Shown here one piece after another: positions 52,087 through 64,000 of a stretch of 64,000 bases of DNA. Below the pieces are notes generated by a model that worked only from the letters and a program-made list of their open reading frames with translations, was not told the origin of the DNA and made no database searches. Source of the DNA: Procambarus clarkii (taxonomy: Eukaryota; Arthropoda; Malacostraca; Decapoda; Cambaridae); contig NC_091151.1 in the NCBI RefSeq assembly GCF_040958095.1, positions 4,155,094-4,219,093 of the forward strand, written 5' to 3'. Position 1 is the first letter of the stretch. Every line of letters begins with the position of its first letter. Both the position numbers and the translations under genes were made by a program.

Positions 52087-52910
52087 TTGCTTTATATGAC
52101 AATCTCGACCTTCGTGAATGCGTCTCTTCTCTCTCTATTCTCGTGCTATCCCTTCCAAACAGCCTGGCCACCTTAAGATCCTCCCCAGCGTGAGACAAAG
52201 AGGAAGCTGTGAGACTGGGAGAAGGAAATACGAGGAAACAGGCTGTAATTAATCAGCAGAGAGCCAACATCACCCGTGTGAGTTATCACTTAGGATCACT
52301 TGTCGTCAGCGTTTGAATTCTCCAGTTCATAATATTTACAGAGAAAACGAACAGCATATCTGATTATGTGTAACACTTTCCATCACCGCCCACGGCATGG
52401 GTATGGGGTGCATAATAAAGAAAAATTTAACAAATTATGTGAGTATAAAAAAAGATGTTGTGAAGAGTAAAAGCACTAACAAAAGTGTTACAAATACCCG
52501 CTGGATAAGGATGCGGTTGAAGGTAGTTTTAAGACATGTAAGCAGTTTGATTCATTTTTCCACTATGTGAAGATTGATCCAACTGTCTGTTGGGGTATTA
52601 CCCGCGTCACACACCAGATGGGACTCATTAAACTTCCTCCTCCCCTACAATGCCCTTCCCAGTGGAGTCGAATCACTATTCTTCCCAATGGTGCGGGCTA
52701 CGACGTCTTCCTTGTAGAGACAATTTGTTACCGAGAACATTTATATATAAGCAACCATGGTGATGACTATGACTATACAGCAACACCAATACAACTCTCA
52801 GAGACTATTAAATCCTCGTAACCACAACATATATATTTCCAATACAGAAACATTTATTATGTGTGTGTTTGAGAGGATCATCATATGGCTTGTACCTATA
52901 ACAGGCGGCA
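52087..52910. other. unassigned sequence upstream of the Tx1-like LINE
   Basis: No gene, long repeat or RNA is recognised. Small ORFs of up to 84 codons lack motifs. The first part may include the LINE 5' untranslated region. Confidence 0.4.
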
Positions 52911-53295
52911 GCCCGTCCTCCAAACAAAGATCCAAAAGTGATTCCATGCACCCGCCAAACCCCCCAACTGTTTATGAATGAAAAGCGGTTTACACACGAC
53001 TCACAACTGCTGACGCTCGAACATATCCGGAACAAGTGCTTCACTGACGAATTTTGTTCGAACCACAACGCTATAAATGCTTCACCCACGTACTACAAAT
53101 ACAAATAATCGCCAACAGAACCTAAACACCTAACCTAACCTATGCCTATATATACACAATATGCTAATATATTATAATATTAATTTATACTTGAGAAAAT
53201 TCGAGTTTTGAATGAACAGCATGTTAAAATTTATGAATGCGTCTGTGGGGTTGACCGCTGAATGTAATGGACTTGAGTCGAGGACGGGTTGCAGG
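52911..53295. repeat. dispersed repeat, copy 2
   Basis: Matches 44058-44415 in the same orientation. Both copies end near GGACGGGTTG. The right end is followed by about 280 unassigned bases. Confidence 0.75.
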
Positions 53296-53579
53296 CGGTT
53301 AAGGAGACGAATTGACCGATATTCCATGCCATTCATTTGTATGAAACTGCCGTTGTAGCCTAAAGAGGGAGAGGCAGGGCCCAGGAGCTAGTCCTCCCTT
53401 GCCGCAGCACTATTAGAGAAGAGCACACACACTTATAAAATACTACAGAACAATTGTTATATACTTCAATGGGCTTTTAACGACCACGACTGGAGAGCCA
53501 GCCTCGTATTGTGTGAGTGTGATAGTGTAAATGTGAGAGTGTGACAGCCTAATTGCGGCAGAGACAGTTAGTCTGACAG

Positions 53580-56500
53580 ACGGTACGAGTGTGGTAGTGA
53601 GGGTGTGGTGTTACGACGGTGAGAGTGTGGTGTTACGACGGTGAGTGTGTGGTGTTACGACGGTGAGGGTGTGGTGTTACGACGGTGAGAGTGTGGTGTT
53701 ACGACGGTGAGAGTGTGTGGCGGCGGTGCAAAAGTGAGAGTGTGTGGTGGCGGTGCAATGGTGAGTGTGTGGTGGCGGTGCAATGGTGAGAGTGTGGTGG
53801 TGGCGGTGCAATAGTGAGAGTGTGGTGGTGGCGGTGCAATAGTGAGAGTGTGGTGGTGGTGGTGCAATAGTGACAGTGTGTGGTGGCGGTGCAATAGTGA
53901 GAGTGTGGTGGCGGTGCAATAGTGAGAGTGTGGTGGCGGTGCAATAGTGAGAGTGTGTGGTGGCGGTGCAATAGTGAGAGTGTGGTGGTGGCGGTGCAAT
54001 AGTGAGAGTGTGGTGGCGGTGCAATAGTGAGAGTGTGGTGGTGGCAGTGCAATGGTGAGAGTGTGGTGGCGGTGCAATAGTGAGAGTGGTGGTGGCGGTG
54101 CAATAGTGAGAGTGTGGTGGTGGCGGTGCAATAGTGAGAGTGTGGTGGTGGCGGTGCAATAGTGAGAGTGTGGTGGTGGCGGTGCAATAGTGAGAGTGTG
54201 GTGGCGGTGCAATAGTGAGAGTGTGGTGGTGGCGGTGCAATAGTGAGAGTGTGTGGCGGCGGTGCAATGGTGAGAGTGTGTGGTGGCGGTGCAATGGTGA
54301 GAGTGTGGTGGCGGTGCAATAGTGAGAGTGTGTGGTGGCGGTGCAATAGTGAGAGTGTGTGGTGGAGGTGCAATAGTGAGAGTGTGTGGTGGCAGTGCAA
54401 TAGTGAGAGTGTGTGGTGGCGGTGCAATGGTGAGAGTGTGGCGGTGGTGGTGCAATAGTGAGTGTGTGGTGGCAGTGCAATAGTGAGTGTGTGTGGTGGC
54501 GGTGCAATAGTGAGTGTGTGGTGGTGGCGGTGCAATAGTGAGTGTGTGGTGGCAGTGCAATAGTGAGAGTGTGTGGTGGCGGTGCAATAGTGAGTGTGGT
54601 GGTGGCAGTGCAATAGTGAGAGTGTGTGGTGGCGGTGCAATAGTGAGTGTGTGGTGGCGGTGCAATAGTGAGTGTGTGGTGGTGGTGGTGCAATAGTGAG
54701 AGTGTGTGGTGGTGGTGCAATAGTGAGTGTGTGGTGGTGGCGGTGCAATAGTGAGTGTGTGGTGGCAGTGCAATAGTGAGAGTGTGGTGGTGGTGCAATA
54801 GTGAGTGTGTGGTGGTGGTGCAATAGTGAGTGTGTGGTGGCAGTGCAATAGTGAGAGTGTGGTGGTGGTGCAATAGTGAGTGTGTGGTGGTGGTGCAATA
54901 GTGAGTGTGTGGTGGCGGTGCAATAGTGAGAGTGTGGTGGTGGCGGTGCAATAGTGAGAGTGTGTGGTGGTGGTGCAATAGTGAGTGTGTGGTGGTGGCG
55001 GTGCAATAGTGAGTGTGTGGTGGTGGTGCAATAGTGAGTGTGTGGTGGCGGTGCAATAGTGAGAGTGTGGTGGCGGTGCAATAGTGAGAGTGTGTGGTGG
55101 TGGTGCAATAGTGAGTGTGTGGTGGTGGCGGTGCAATAGTGAGTGTGTGGTGGCGGTGCAATAGTGAGTGTGTGGTGGTGGTGCAATAGTGAGTGTGTGG
55201 TGGCAGTGCAATAGTGAGAGTGTGGTGGTGGTGCAATAGTGAGTGTGTGGTGGTGGTGGTGCAATAGTGAGAGTGTGGTGGTGGCGGTGCAATAGTGAGA
55301 GTGTGTGGTGGTGGTGCAATAGTGAGTGTGTGGTGGTGGCGGTGCAATAGTGAGTGTGTGGTGGCGGTGCAATAGTGAGTGTGTGGTGGTGGTGCAATAG
55401 TGAGTGTGTGGTGGCGATGCAATAGTGTGTGGTGGCGGTGCAATAGTGAGAGTGTGGTGGCAGTGCAATAGTGAGAGTGTGGTGGTGGTGCAATAGTGAG
55501 TGTGGTGGCAGTGCAATAGTGAGAGTGTGGTGGCGGTGCAATAGTGAGTGTGTGGTGGTGGTGCAATAGTGAGTGTGTGGTGGCAGTGCAACAGTGAGAG
55601 TGTGTGGTGGTGGTGCAATAGTGAGAGTGTGGTGGTGGTGCAATAGTGAGTGTGTGGTGGTGGTGGTGCAATAGTGAGAGTGTGTGGTGGTGGTGCAATA
55701 GTGAGTGTGTGGTGGTGGCGGTGCAATAGTGAGAGTGTGGTGGTGGTGCAATAGTGAGTGTGTGGTGGTGGTGGTGCAATAGTGAGAGTGTGTGGTGGTG
55801 GTGCAATAGTGAGTGTGTGGTGGTGGCGGTGCAATAGTGAGTGTGTGGTGGCGGTGCAATAGTGAGTGTGTGGTGGCGATGCAATAGTGTGTGGTGGCGG
55901 TGCAATAGTGAGAGTGTGGTGGCAGTGCAATAGTGAGAGTGTGGTGGTGGTGCAATAGTGAGTGTGGTGGCAGTGCAATAGTGAGAGTGTGGTGGCGGTG
56001 CAATAGTGAGTGTGTGGTGGTGGTGCAATAGTGAGTGTGTGGTGGCAGTGCAACAGTGAGAGTGTGTGGTGGTGGTGCAATAGTGAGAGTGTGGTGGTGG
56101 TGCAATAGTGAGTGTGTGGTGGTGGTGGTGCAATAGTGAGAGTGTGTGGTGGTGGTGCAATAGTGAGTGTGTGGTGGTGGCGGTGCAATAGTGAGAGTGT
56201 AGTGGTGGTGCAATAGTGAGTGTGTGGTGGTGGTGGTGCAATAGTGAGAGTGTGTGGTGGTGGTGCAATAGTGAGTGTGTGGTGGTGGCGGTGCAATAGT
56301 GAGTGTGTGGTGGTGGTGCAATAGTGAGTGTGTGGTGGCAGTGCAATAGTCAGAGTGTGGTGGTGGTGCAATAGTGTGTGGTGGTGGTGCAATAGTGAGT
56401 GTGTGGTGGTGGTGCAATAGTGAGAGTGTGGTGGCGGTGCAATAGTGAGTGTGTGGTGGTGGTGCAATAGTGAGAGTGTGGTGGTGGTGCAATAGTGAGT

Positions 56501-59031
56501 GTGTGTGGTGGCGGTGCAATAGTGAGAGTGTGTGGTGGCGGTGCAAGAGTGAGTGTGTGGTGGCGGTGCAATAGTGAGAGTGTGGTGGCGGTGCAATAGT
56601 GAGTGTGTGGTGGCGGTGCAATAGTGAGTGTGTGTGGTGGCGGTGCAATAGTGAGAGTGTGTGGTGGCGGTGCAATAGTGAGAGTGTGCTGGCGGTGCAA
56701 TAGTGAGAGTGTGGTGGTGGCGGTGCAATAGTGAGAGTGTGGTGGTGGCGGTGAAATAGTGAGAGTGTGTGGTGGCGGTGCAATAGTGAGAGTGTGTGGT
56801 GGCGGTGCAATAGTGAGAGTGTGGTGGTGGCGGTGCAATAGTGAGAGTGTGGTGGTGGCGGTGCAATAGTGAGTGTGTGTGGTGGCGGTGCAATAGTGAG
56901 AGTGTGCTGGCGGTGCAATAGTGAGTGTGTGGTGGCGGTGCAATAGTGAGAGTGTATGGTGGCGGTGCAATAGTGAGAGTGTGGTGGTGGTGCAATAGTG
57001 AGAGTGTGGTGGTGGTGGTGCAATAGTGAGTGTGGTGGTGCAATAGTGAGTGTGTGGTGGCGGTGCAATAGTGAGAGTGTAGTGGCGGTGCAATAGTGAG
57101 TGTGTGGTGGCGGTGCAATAGTGAGAGTGTGGTGGCGGTGCAATAGTGAGAGTGTGTGGTGGCGGTGCAATAGTGAGAGTGTGGTGGCGGTGCAATAGTG
57201 AGAGTGTGGTGGCGGTGCAATAGACAGAGTGTGGTGGCGGTGCAATAGTGAGAGTGTGTGGTGGCGGTGCAATAGTGAGAGTGTGGTGGCGGTGCAATAG
57301 TGAGAGTGTAGTGGCGGTGCAATAGTGAGAGTGTAGTGGCGGTGCAATAGTGAGTGTGTGGTGGCGGTGCAATAGTGAGAGTGTGTGGTGGCGGTGCAAT
57401 AGTGAGAGTGTGTGGTGGCGGTGCAATAGTGAGAGTGTGTGGTGGCGGTGCAATAGTGAGAGTGTGGTGGCGGTGCAATAGTGAGAGTGTGGTGGCGGTG
57501 CAATAGTGAGTGTGTAGTGGCGGTGCAATAGTGAGTGTGTGGTGGCGGTGCAATAGTGAGAGTGTGGTGGCGGTGCAATAGTGAGAGTGTGGTGGCGGTG
57601 CAATAGTGAGAGTGTAGTGGCGGTGCAATAGTGAGTGTGTGGTGGCGGTGCAATAGTGAGAGTGTGGTGGCGGTGCAATAGTGAGTGTGTGGTGGCGGTG
57701 CAATAGTGAGAGTGTGTGGTGGCGGTGCAATAGTGAGAGTGTGTGGTGGTGGTGCAATAGTGAGTGTGTGGTGGTGGTGCAATAGTGAGTGTGTGGTGGT
57801 GGTGCAATAGTGAGTGTGTGGTGGCGGTGCAATAGTGAGAGTGTGGTGGCAGTGCAATAGTGAGTGTGTGGTGGTGGTGGTGCAATAGTGAGTGTGTGGT
57901 GGCGGTGCAATAGTGTGTGGTGGCGGTGCAATAGTGAGAGTGTGGTGGTGGCGGTGCAATAGTGAGTGTGTGGTGGCGGTGCAATAGTGAGGGTGTGGTG
58001 GTGGCGGTGCAATAGTGAGTGTGTGGTGGTGGTGCAATAGTGAGTGTGTGGTGGTGGTGCAATAGTGAGTGTGTGGTGGTGGTGCAATAGTGAGTGTGTG
58101 GTGGCGGTGCAATAGTGTGTGGTGGCGGTGCAATAGTGAGTGTGTGGTGGTGGTGCAATAGTGAGAGTGTGGTGCCGGTGCAATAGTGAGTGTGTGGTGG
58201 CGGTGCAATAGTGAGAGTGTGGTGGCGGTGCAATAGTGAGAGTGTGGTGGCGGTGCAATAGTGAGAGTGTAGTGGCGGTGCAATAGTGAGTGTGTGGTGG
58301 CGGTGCAATAGTGAGAGTGTGGTGGCGGTGCAATAGTGAGTGTGTGGTGGCGGTGCAATAGTGAGTGTGTGGCGGCGGTGCAATGGTGAGAGTGTGTGGT
58401 GGTGGTGCAATAGTGAGAGAGTGTGGTGGCGGTGCAATAGTGAGAGTGTGGTGGCGGTGCAATAGTGAGAGTGTGGTGGCGGTACAATAGTGAGTGTGTG
58501 TGGTGGTGGTGCAATAGTGAGAGAGTGTGGTGGCGGTGCAATAGTGAGAGTGTGGTGGTGGTGCAATAGTGAGAGTGTGGTGGCGGTGCAATGGTGAGAG
58601 TGTGTGGTGGTGGTGCAATAGTGAGAGAGTGTGGTGGCGGTGCAATAGTGAGAGTGTGTGGTGGCGGTGCAATAGTGAGAGTGTGGTGGCGGTGCAATAG
58701 TGAGAGTGTGGTGGCGGTGCAATAGTGAGAGTGTGTGGTGGCGGTGCAATAGTGAGAGTGTGTGGTGGCGGTGCAATAGTGAGAGTGTGGTGGTGGCGGT
58801 GCAATAGTGAGTGTGTGGTGGCGGTGCAATAGTGAGAGTGTAGTGGCGGTGCAATAGTGAGTGTGTGTTGGCGGTGCAATAGTGAGAGTGTGGTGGCGGT
58901 GCAATAGTGAGAGTGTGTGGTGGCGGTGCAATAGTGAGAGTGTGTGGTGGCGGTGCAATAGTGAGAGTGTGTGGTGGCGGTGCAATAGTGAGAGTGTGTG
59001 GTGGCGGTGCAATAGTGAGAGTGTGGTGGTG
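53580..59031. repeat. GTG-rich minisatellite, units of about 23-30 bp
   Basis: Units are built from GCAATAGTGAGAGTGTGG plus one to three GTGGCG/GTG blocks, so lengths vary. The array is over 5.4 kb and ends in a gap. Higher-order duplication is visible: a block of roughly 600 bases around 55280-55840 recurs near 55730-56290. The plus strand is G/T-rich and the minus strand C/A-rich. The 1785-, 1726- and 889-residue ORFs on the minus strand (His/Thr/Pro/Leu) arise because the C-rich strand lacks stops. Confidence 0.95.
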
Positions 59032-59531
59032 NNNNNNNNNNNNNNNNNNNNNNNNNNNNNNNNNNNNNNNNNNNNNNNNNNNNNNNNNNNNNNNNNNNNN
59101 NNNNNNNNNNNNNNNNNNNNNNNNNNNNNNNNNNNNNNNNNNNNNNNNNNNNNNNNNNNNNNNNNNNNNNNNNNNNNNNNNNNNNNNNNNNNNNNNNNNN
59201 NNNNNNNNNNNNNNNNNNNNNNNNNNNNNNNNNNNNNNNNNNNNNNNNNNNNNNNNNNNNNNNNNNNNNNNNNNNNNNNNNNNNNNNNNNNNNNNNNNNN
59301 NNNNNNNNNNNNNNNNNNNNNNNNNNNNNNNNNNNNNNNNNNNNNNNNNNNNNNNNNNNNNNNNNNNNNNNNNNNNNNNNNNNNNNNNNNNNNNNNNNNN
59401 NNNNNNNNNNNNNNNNNNNNNNNNNNNNNNNNNNNNNNNNNNNNNNNNNNNNNNNNNNNNNNNNNNNNNNNNNNNNNNNNNNNNNNNNNNNNNNNNNNNN
59501 NNNNNNNNNNNNNNNNNNNNNNNNNNNNNNN
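59032..59531. other. assembly gap (500 N)
   Basis: Exactly 500 N at the right edge of the GTG-rich minisatellite. The array length is therefore unknown. Confidence 0.99.
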
Positions 59532-60660
59532 TCGTTTACTTCCGCGGTCTAAATTAACCGGCTTGCCCTGCGAGAAAATTTATTGTTGCATAATACATTT
59601 ATTTAAGACGTAAATATTCGCCATAACTATTTCCTTCCCTATTTAACTTTAAATGAATAATATAATTTATGCTCAGGGCCCCTACCGGGAGCTATTGCGC
59701 ATGCGTATACCCGAAAGGGAAGGAGGAGAGCGACAGTAGCCATATTGCTGATAAGAGGCAGTGTCCAGGAATTCACGTTTACATCGGCCCATTATTGTGT
59801 CATCCTTGCAGCAGCAGGTGCCAGGGTTCGAGAGTGACTCAGCCCCACATCAGACACTCCTCCCGGCGAGCGTAATATAACTAAGTTCCTACCGATGTTC
59901 GGTTATTAGTGCACTAAATAACAAATGGTAGGTAGGGCGTCGTCAGGACGCGAGACTACAAAATAACCAAAGTTACTGTTATTCTCGCTCATGTCTCCAC
60001 CTTTCATTGAGAAATAGTGGTATACTCACTTTGGTATAGGCATCCTTTACATATTAACTGTGGTTTGAGGTGGAGCCACAGTGACAAGAGGAGAGATAAC
60101 CTTCCCCTCCCCGCGTGGTCCAGGACAGCGTGTTACGACCAGCATGTGGACGTGACTGTCCTCTGACACGTACACCTATTTCTACCACACAGCTAACACG
60201 CTGTCAATTATTAGTAGTATTTACTAACATTTAGTTAATATTGATCTTTAATATAAGATCACATGTCTTACTAATCATTTATATTCACCATGAGATTTAT
60301 TATTATATTTCATAATTTATTCTCATAAATTTGATACTCAGTAGTATTGGATTTATGGTGCACTTAACGCATTAGTTATTTGCACTACATTAACCCCCAA
60401 AGAATGTGTGCGAGTCTGCTCAGTTAAATTAGTTGTAATATACAGTTCACATAGGATACTTATTTCATAACATTAATTCTTATAAAATCCATAGGCACTG
60501 GTTCTTAAATTTATCTCAATATCAATTGTTTCATTTATTTTCCCTTTTTAAAATAAAAAAGGATGGTCCTTCGTAATTTTGAAATTATTATTATTCATAT
60601 TCTGAGCTAGACCTTCCCACACGGATGGTTGAGTCTTCCAATAATGACTCAACATTTATA
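59532..60660. other. unassigned sequence
   Basis: About 1.1 kb without a recognisable gene. A GGGTTCGAGAGTGACTC patch near 59823 resembles a polymerase III B box but no A box is visible at the right distance. The later part is AT-rich. Confidence 0.4.
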
Positions 60661-60662
60661 TT

Positions 60663-60837
<175 letters not shown>

Positions 60838-60852
60838 ATATTTATTGTGTAT

Positions 60853-61224
60853 TTAAAGGTTACAAGACAAATGCCCAAAGGTTATGGATCTCTTGAAGCT
60901 CCTTCGCTTCCGGACAGGAACCGAGGACGCAGCAAGTATTTTCCCTCTGGATCGCCACACTGAGACGCTGAAACAAAAAACTCTGGTGTCTCTGGTGACG
61001 TCAATGAGCTTGGAACCCAATTCCTTGAGAAATCCCAAGACACTCTTGCCCCAGGGGCCATGCGTCTCAGACGCTATGGGAACAAAGAGGTATTGACCCT
61101 CCAGTCGCCTGTACTTGAGTGATTTTGCTGTTTCCCTGTGGTTGGCCGCCCCACCTGCTTGATCAGCTCCGAAGTGTACATAGGTGTCAGCCAGGGTGGA
61201 TACACATGTGTAATCCCACACCAA
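60853..61224 (-). pseudogene. fragment of an unidentified repeat-derived ORF
   Basis: The minus-strand frame contains GGAANHRETAKSLKYRRLEG, then YLFVPIASETHGPWGKSVL and FLKELGSKLIDVTRDTR. I recall similar segments (P-I-A-x-E-T-x-G...G-x-x-T-x-D-x-R) in tails of many repeat-derived ORFs of invertebrates, but cannot name the element with confidence. It lies between two (TA)n tracts, and the ORF loses similarity after SVSVWRS. It is treated as a broken transposon fragment. Confidence 0.4.
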
Positions 61225-61255
61225 CTGTCTACCCTCCTTCCAGGAATATATGGTG

Positions 61256-61258
<3 letters not shown>

Positions 61259-61336
<78 letters not shown>
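61259..61336. repeat. (TA)n microsatellite
   Basis: Pure TA tract following TGGTGATGCCA. It bounds the fragment at 60853-61224 on its right side. Confidence 0.95.
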
Positions 61337-61339
<3 letters not shown>

Positions 61340-61650
61340 CCATCACGTCATGACTCTCCCCTCAACAGTAAAGGGAAGAGGCGGAGACAAGGAACTCGTA
61401 ATCTCTCCCCTCTCATCATGGAAGAGAGGGAAACACGGGCAAACCGAAGAACCTCCCCCTCACAAGACGAGGGAGCGAGGGGATTGAGTAAGGGGCCTCG
61501 TAGCGTTGCCCCTCACGACCCTCACCACAATTTCTGGCCTAGGAACCTGATCCTGAAACTTTCGGTAAGTTATGGCGGAGCTCTGAGGGTTAATGAGGTG
61601 GGAACGAATCCTGAATTTTAAGTCAAGGGACGTGTTTATATGCTGGCTGT
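61337..61650. other. unassigned sequence
   Basis: Purine-rich then mixed sequence with no motif. An open frame of 123 codons that starts inside the TA tract is not supported. Confidence 0.35.
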
Positions 61651-61659
61651 GTGTGTGTG

Positions 61660-61735
61660 TGCTCACCTCGTTGTGCTCGCGGGGGTTGAGCTTTGGCTCT
61701 TTGGTCCCGCCTCTCAACTGTCAGTCAACTGGTGC
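61660..61735 (-). mobile_element. CR1-like LINE 3' tail remnant
   Basis: The minus strand matches the family tail (GAGGCGGGACCAAAGAGCCA, CTCAACCCCCGCGAGCACAA, GGTGAGCAC) next to a short (AC)n. A second, more diverged tail lies at about 61885-61990 (GTTGAGAGGCAGGGCC on the minus strand). Both are extreme 5' truncations. Confidence 0.75.
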
Positions 61736-61994
61736 GTGTGTGCACATACAGGAACAAAGTAAGCTTCTATATCTTCTCACGTTTCCAGCTGGTGGAGAAC
61801 AACTACAATGTCTCTTGTTGCTTTTCTTTTGGAAATTGGTTATTGAATTTGCCCGTGCTGTCTCTTCTATCCTATTCCCTTTGTGTTTATACTCGACTAG
61901 TTGTGTTTGTTGGGTTGAGCGTCAGCTCCTAGGCCCTGCCTCTCAACCTTCAACTGATTATTGTATAAGAGTCTGAGCCCTTTGGTCTTTTTAG

Positions 61995-62600
61995 ATCTGC
62001 ATTTGAAGGTTTATAGGAATTATGGTAATTTTTTATTTACTTTCTTGTGCATTGTTCCTAAGATAACAAGCTTACTAAATAATTTATATTTTACCCTTAC
62101 TTAACTTAAGTAGAGTATTTTATATGTGGTGATTATGCCTCCCGTATTTCTTCTTTCTTCAAGTGACGTGATTTTGAATTAATTTAGTGTATCTTCGTAG
62201 CTCTTTGCTCAGGGAAATGTCAGGTAACATACCACTGTCCTTCCTCCATCTTCACAGTGAATATTTAACGAGATAAGGGTTGCCTCTTGACGACTAACAT
62301 CCCTGAATTCATTTAACGTAATTGATATATTAAGATCAGTACGACTACTTTAAACATTTTTAAAGGCAGTTCGTATGTTGGTCAATGTTGCGTCTGACGA
62401 TATCCACATTATGTTGGCTGTGAGAAGCAGAGGTTCAATGTTATATCAGCTGCCAGGTCATGTTCTGGCTGACTGTAGGTGGGTTTCTTCTGCTGTGTGC
62501 CGCCTTGTGTATAGTCGCCCGTTATGAGACCATACTTAATTACTTTGTATTTTGTACACGAGGAAGCGTTGAAGAAACTGCACGAACTGTAGTAATGACG
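61995..62600. other. unassigned sequence before the terminal minisatellite
   Basis: AT-rich, no gene recognised. A plus-strand frame from 62460 starts with a hydrophobic stretch (LTVGGFLLLCAALCIVA) and runs into the minisatellite, where it continues only because the units are multiples of three. I do not call it a gene. Confidence 0.4.
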
Positions 62601-62629
62601 TGTAGTAATTCATCAGGAGATGAGGAAGC

Positions 62630-64000
62630 TGCAGTGATGAGGTCACGCCATGAGGAAGCTTCAGCAGTGATGAGGTCACGCCATGAGGAAGCTGCAGTGA
62701 TGAGGTCACGCCATGAGGAAGCTGCAGTGATGAGGTCACGCCATGAGGAAGCTGCAGTGATGAGGTCACGCGATGAGGAAGCTGCAGTGATGAGGTCACG
62801 CCATGAGGAAGCTGCAGTGATGAGGTCACGCCATGAGGAAGCTGCAGTGATAAGGTCACGCCATGAGGAAGCTTCAGCAGTGATGAGGTCACGCCATGAG
62901 GAAGCTGCAGTGATAAGGTCACGCCATGAGGAAGCTTCAGCAGTGATGAGGTCACGCCATGAGGAAGCTTCAGCAGTGATGAGGTCACGCCATGAGGAAG
63001 CTGCAGTGATGAGGTCACGCCATGAGGAAGCTGCAGTGATGAGGTCACGCCATGAGGAAGCTTCAACAGTGATGAGGTCACGCCATGAGGAAGCTGCAGT
63101 GATGAGGTAACGCCATGAGGAAGCTTCAGCAGTGATGAGGTCACGCCATGAGGAAGCTGCAGTGATAAGGTCACGCCATGAGGAAGCTTCAGCAGTGATG
63201 AGGTCACGCCATGAGGAAGCTTCAGCAGTGATGAGGTCACGCCATGAGGAAGCTGCAGTGATGAGGTCACGCCATGAGGAAGCTGCAGTGATGCGGTCAC
63301 GCCATGAGGAAGCTTCAGCAGTGATGAGGTCACGCCATGAGGAAGCTTCAGCAGTGATGAGGTCACGCCATGAGGAAGCTTCAGCAGTGATGAGGTCACG
63401 CCATGAGGAAGCTGCAGTGATGAGGTCACGCTATGAGGAAGCTGCAGTGATGCGGTCACGCCATGAGGAAGCTTCAGCAGTGATGAGGTCACGCCATGAG
63501 GAAGCTTCAGGAGTGATGAGGTCACGCCATGAGGAAGCTTCAGCAGTGATGAGGTCACGCCATGAGGAAGCTGCAGTGATGAGGTCACGCCATGAGGAAG
63601 CTGCAGTGATGAGGTCACGCCATGAGGAAGCTGCAGTGATGAGGTCACGCCATGAGGAAGCTGCAGTGATGAGGTCACGCCATGAGGAAGCTGCAGTGAT
63701 GAGGTTACGCCATGAGGAAGCTGCAGTGATAAGGTCACGCCATGAGGAAGCTTCAGCAGTGATGAGGTCACGCCATGAGGAAGCTGCAGTGATAAGGTCA
63801 CGCCATGAGGAAGCTTCAGCAGTGATGAGGTCACGCCATGAGGAAGCTTCAGCAGTGATGAGGTCACGCCATGAGGAAGCTGCAGTGATGAGGTCACGCC
63901 ATGAGGAAGCTGCAGTGATGAGGTCACGCCATGAGGAAGCTTCAACAGTGATGAGGTCACGCCATGAGGAAGCTGCAGTGATGAGGTCACGCCATGAGGA
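62630..64000. repeat. 30/33-bp minisatellite, runs off the window
   Basis: The core unit begins GATGAGGTCACGCCATGAGG and continues AAGCTGCAGT (30 bases); a variant has AAGCTTCAGCAGT (33 bases). The two forms alternate irregularly, and a block from about 62630 to 63110 is largely repeated later. TGAGGTCACG contains a palindromic GGTCAC-like half site. Multiples of three leave both strands open for hundreds of codons. Confidence 0.95.

Noticed and set aside
53655-59012. 1785-, 1726- and 889-residue His/Thr/Pro-rich ORFs
   Set aside because: They come from the C/A-rich strand of a minisatellite with variable units. Several frames are open at once.
62536-63990. 484-residue minus ORF and 216-residue plus ORF with a hydrophobic start
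   Set aside because: Products of the 30/33-bp minisatellite. The plus ORF's hydrophobic stretch is not followed by any non-repeat domain.

Overview
This window is eukaryotic and almost entirely repetitive. The repeat families point to an arthropod, most likely a decapod crustacean of the crayfish/lobster type. The clues are degenerate TTAGG/CCTAA blocks, very long (TA)n and (AC)n microsatellites, Penelope-like elements with GIY-YIG endonucleases, CR1-like and Tx1-like LINEs, a Gypsy element with 2-kb LTRs, and a Maverick/Polinton with virus capsid genes. The species is inferred from general repeat content, not proven. I see no ordinary host gene. Two 500-base N runs (33726-34225 and 59032-59531) are assembly gaps, both lying in or beside tandem repeats.

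Layout. 1-1862: TTAGG-like blocks, inverted-repeat elements with (TA)n cores, and rearranged Penelope fragments. About 1990-6540 (minus): a two-ORF LINE whose ORF1 has PHD-like and CCCH zinc fingers and a 9-residue tandem repeat. 6658-6795: a tRNA-derived SINE. 6884-17945 (minus): a Penelope-like element with RT and GIY-YIG, inverted terminal copies and two hammerhead-ribozyme motifs. It is split by a very young Gypsy-type element (7467-14868, 5-bp target duplication ACATG) that has gag and protease but no complete RT or integrase. 18600-27770: a Maverick/Polinton (adintovirus-like) block on the plus strand. In order it carries packaging ATPase, chromodomain integrase, a small core-like protein, a frameshifted conserved protein, two unrecognised genes, penton-like minor capsid, a pVI-like basic protein, double-jelly-roll major capsid, adenovirus-type protease, and a small gene that reads cleanly only if two introns are removed. 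No DNA polymerase B is visible.

28900-29568 and 34226-43036: several copies of one CR1-like LINE family, arranged head to tail and joined by (AC)n tracts. One copy has an intact ORF2. Another has ORF1 plus a frameshifted ORF2 that is interrupted by a 371-bp foldback element. 31152-33725: a 51-bp satellite. 45190-46025: a (CAGA)-type array. 46090-52086 (minus): a decayed Tx1-like LINE. 53580-59031: a GTG-rich minisatellite. 59532-62600: mostly unassigned sequence with (TA)n tracts and LINE tails. 62630-64000: a 30/33-bp minisatellite that runs off the window.

The most biologically coherent unit is the Polinton block, which encodes integration (retroviral-type integrase plus chromodomain) and virion assembly (ATPase, protease, major and minor capsid). 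It has at least one candidate -1 frameshift site and one candidate spliced gene. Most very long ORFs elsewhere are artefacts of tandem repeats whose unit length is a multiple of three or whose C-rich strand lacks stops.
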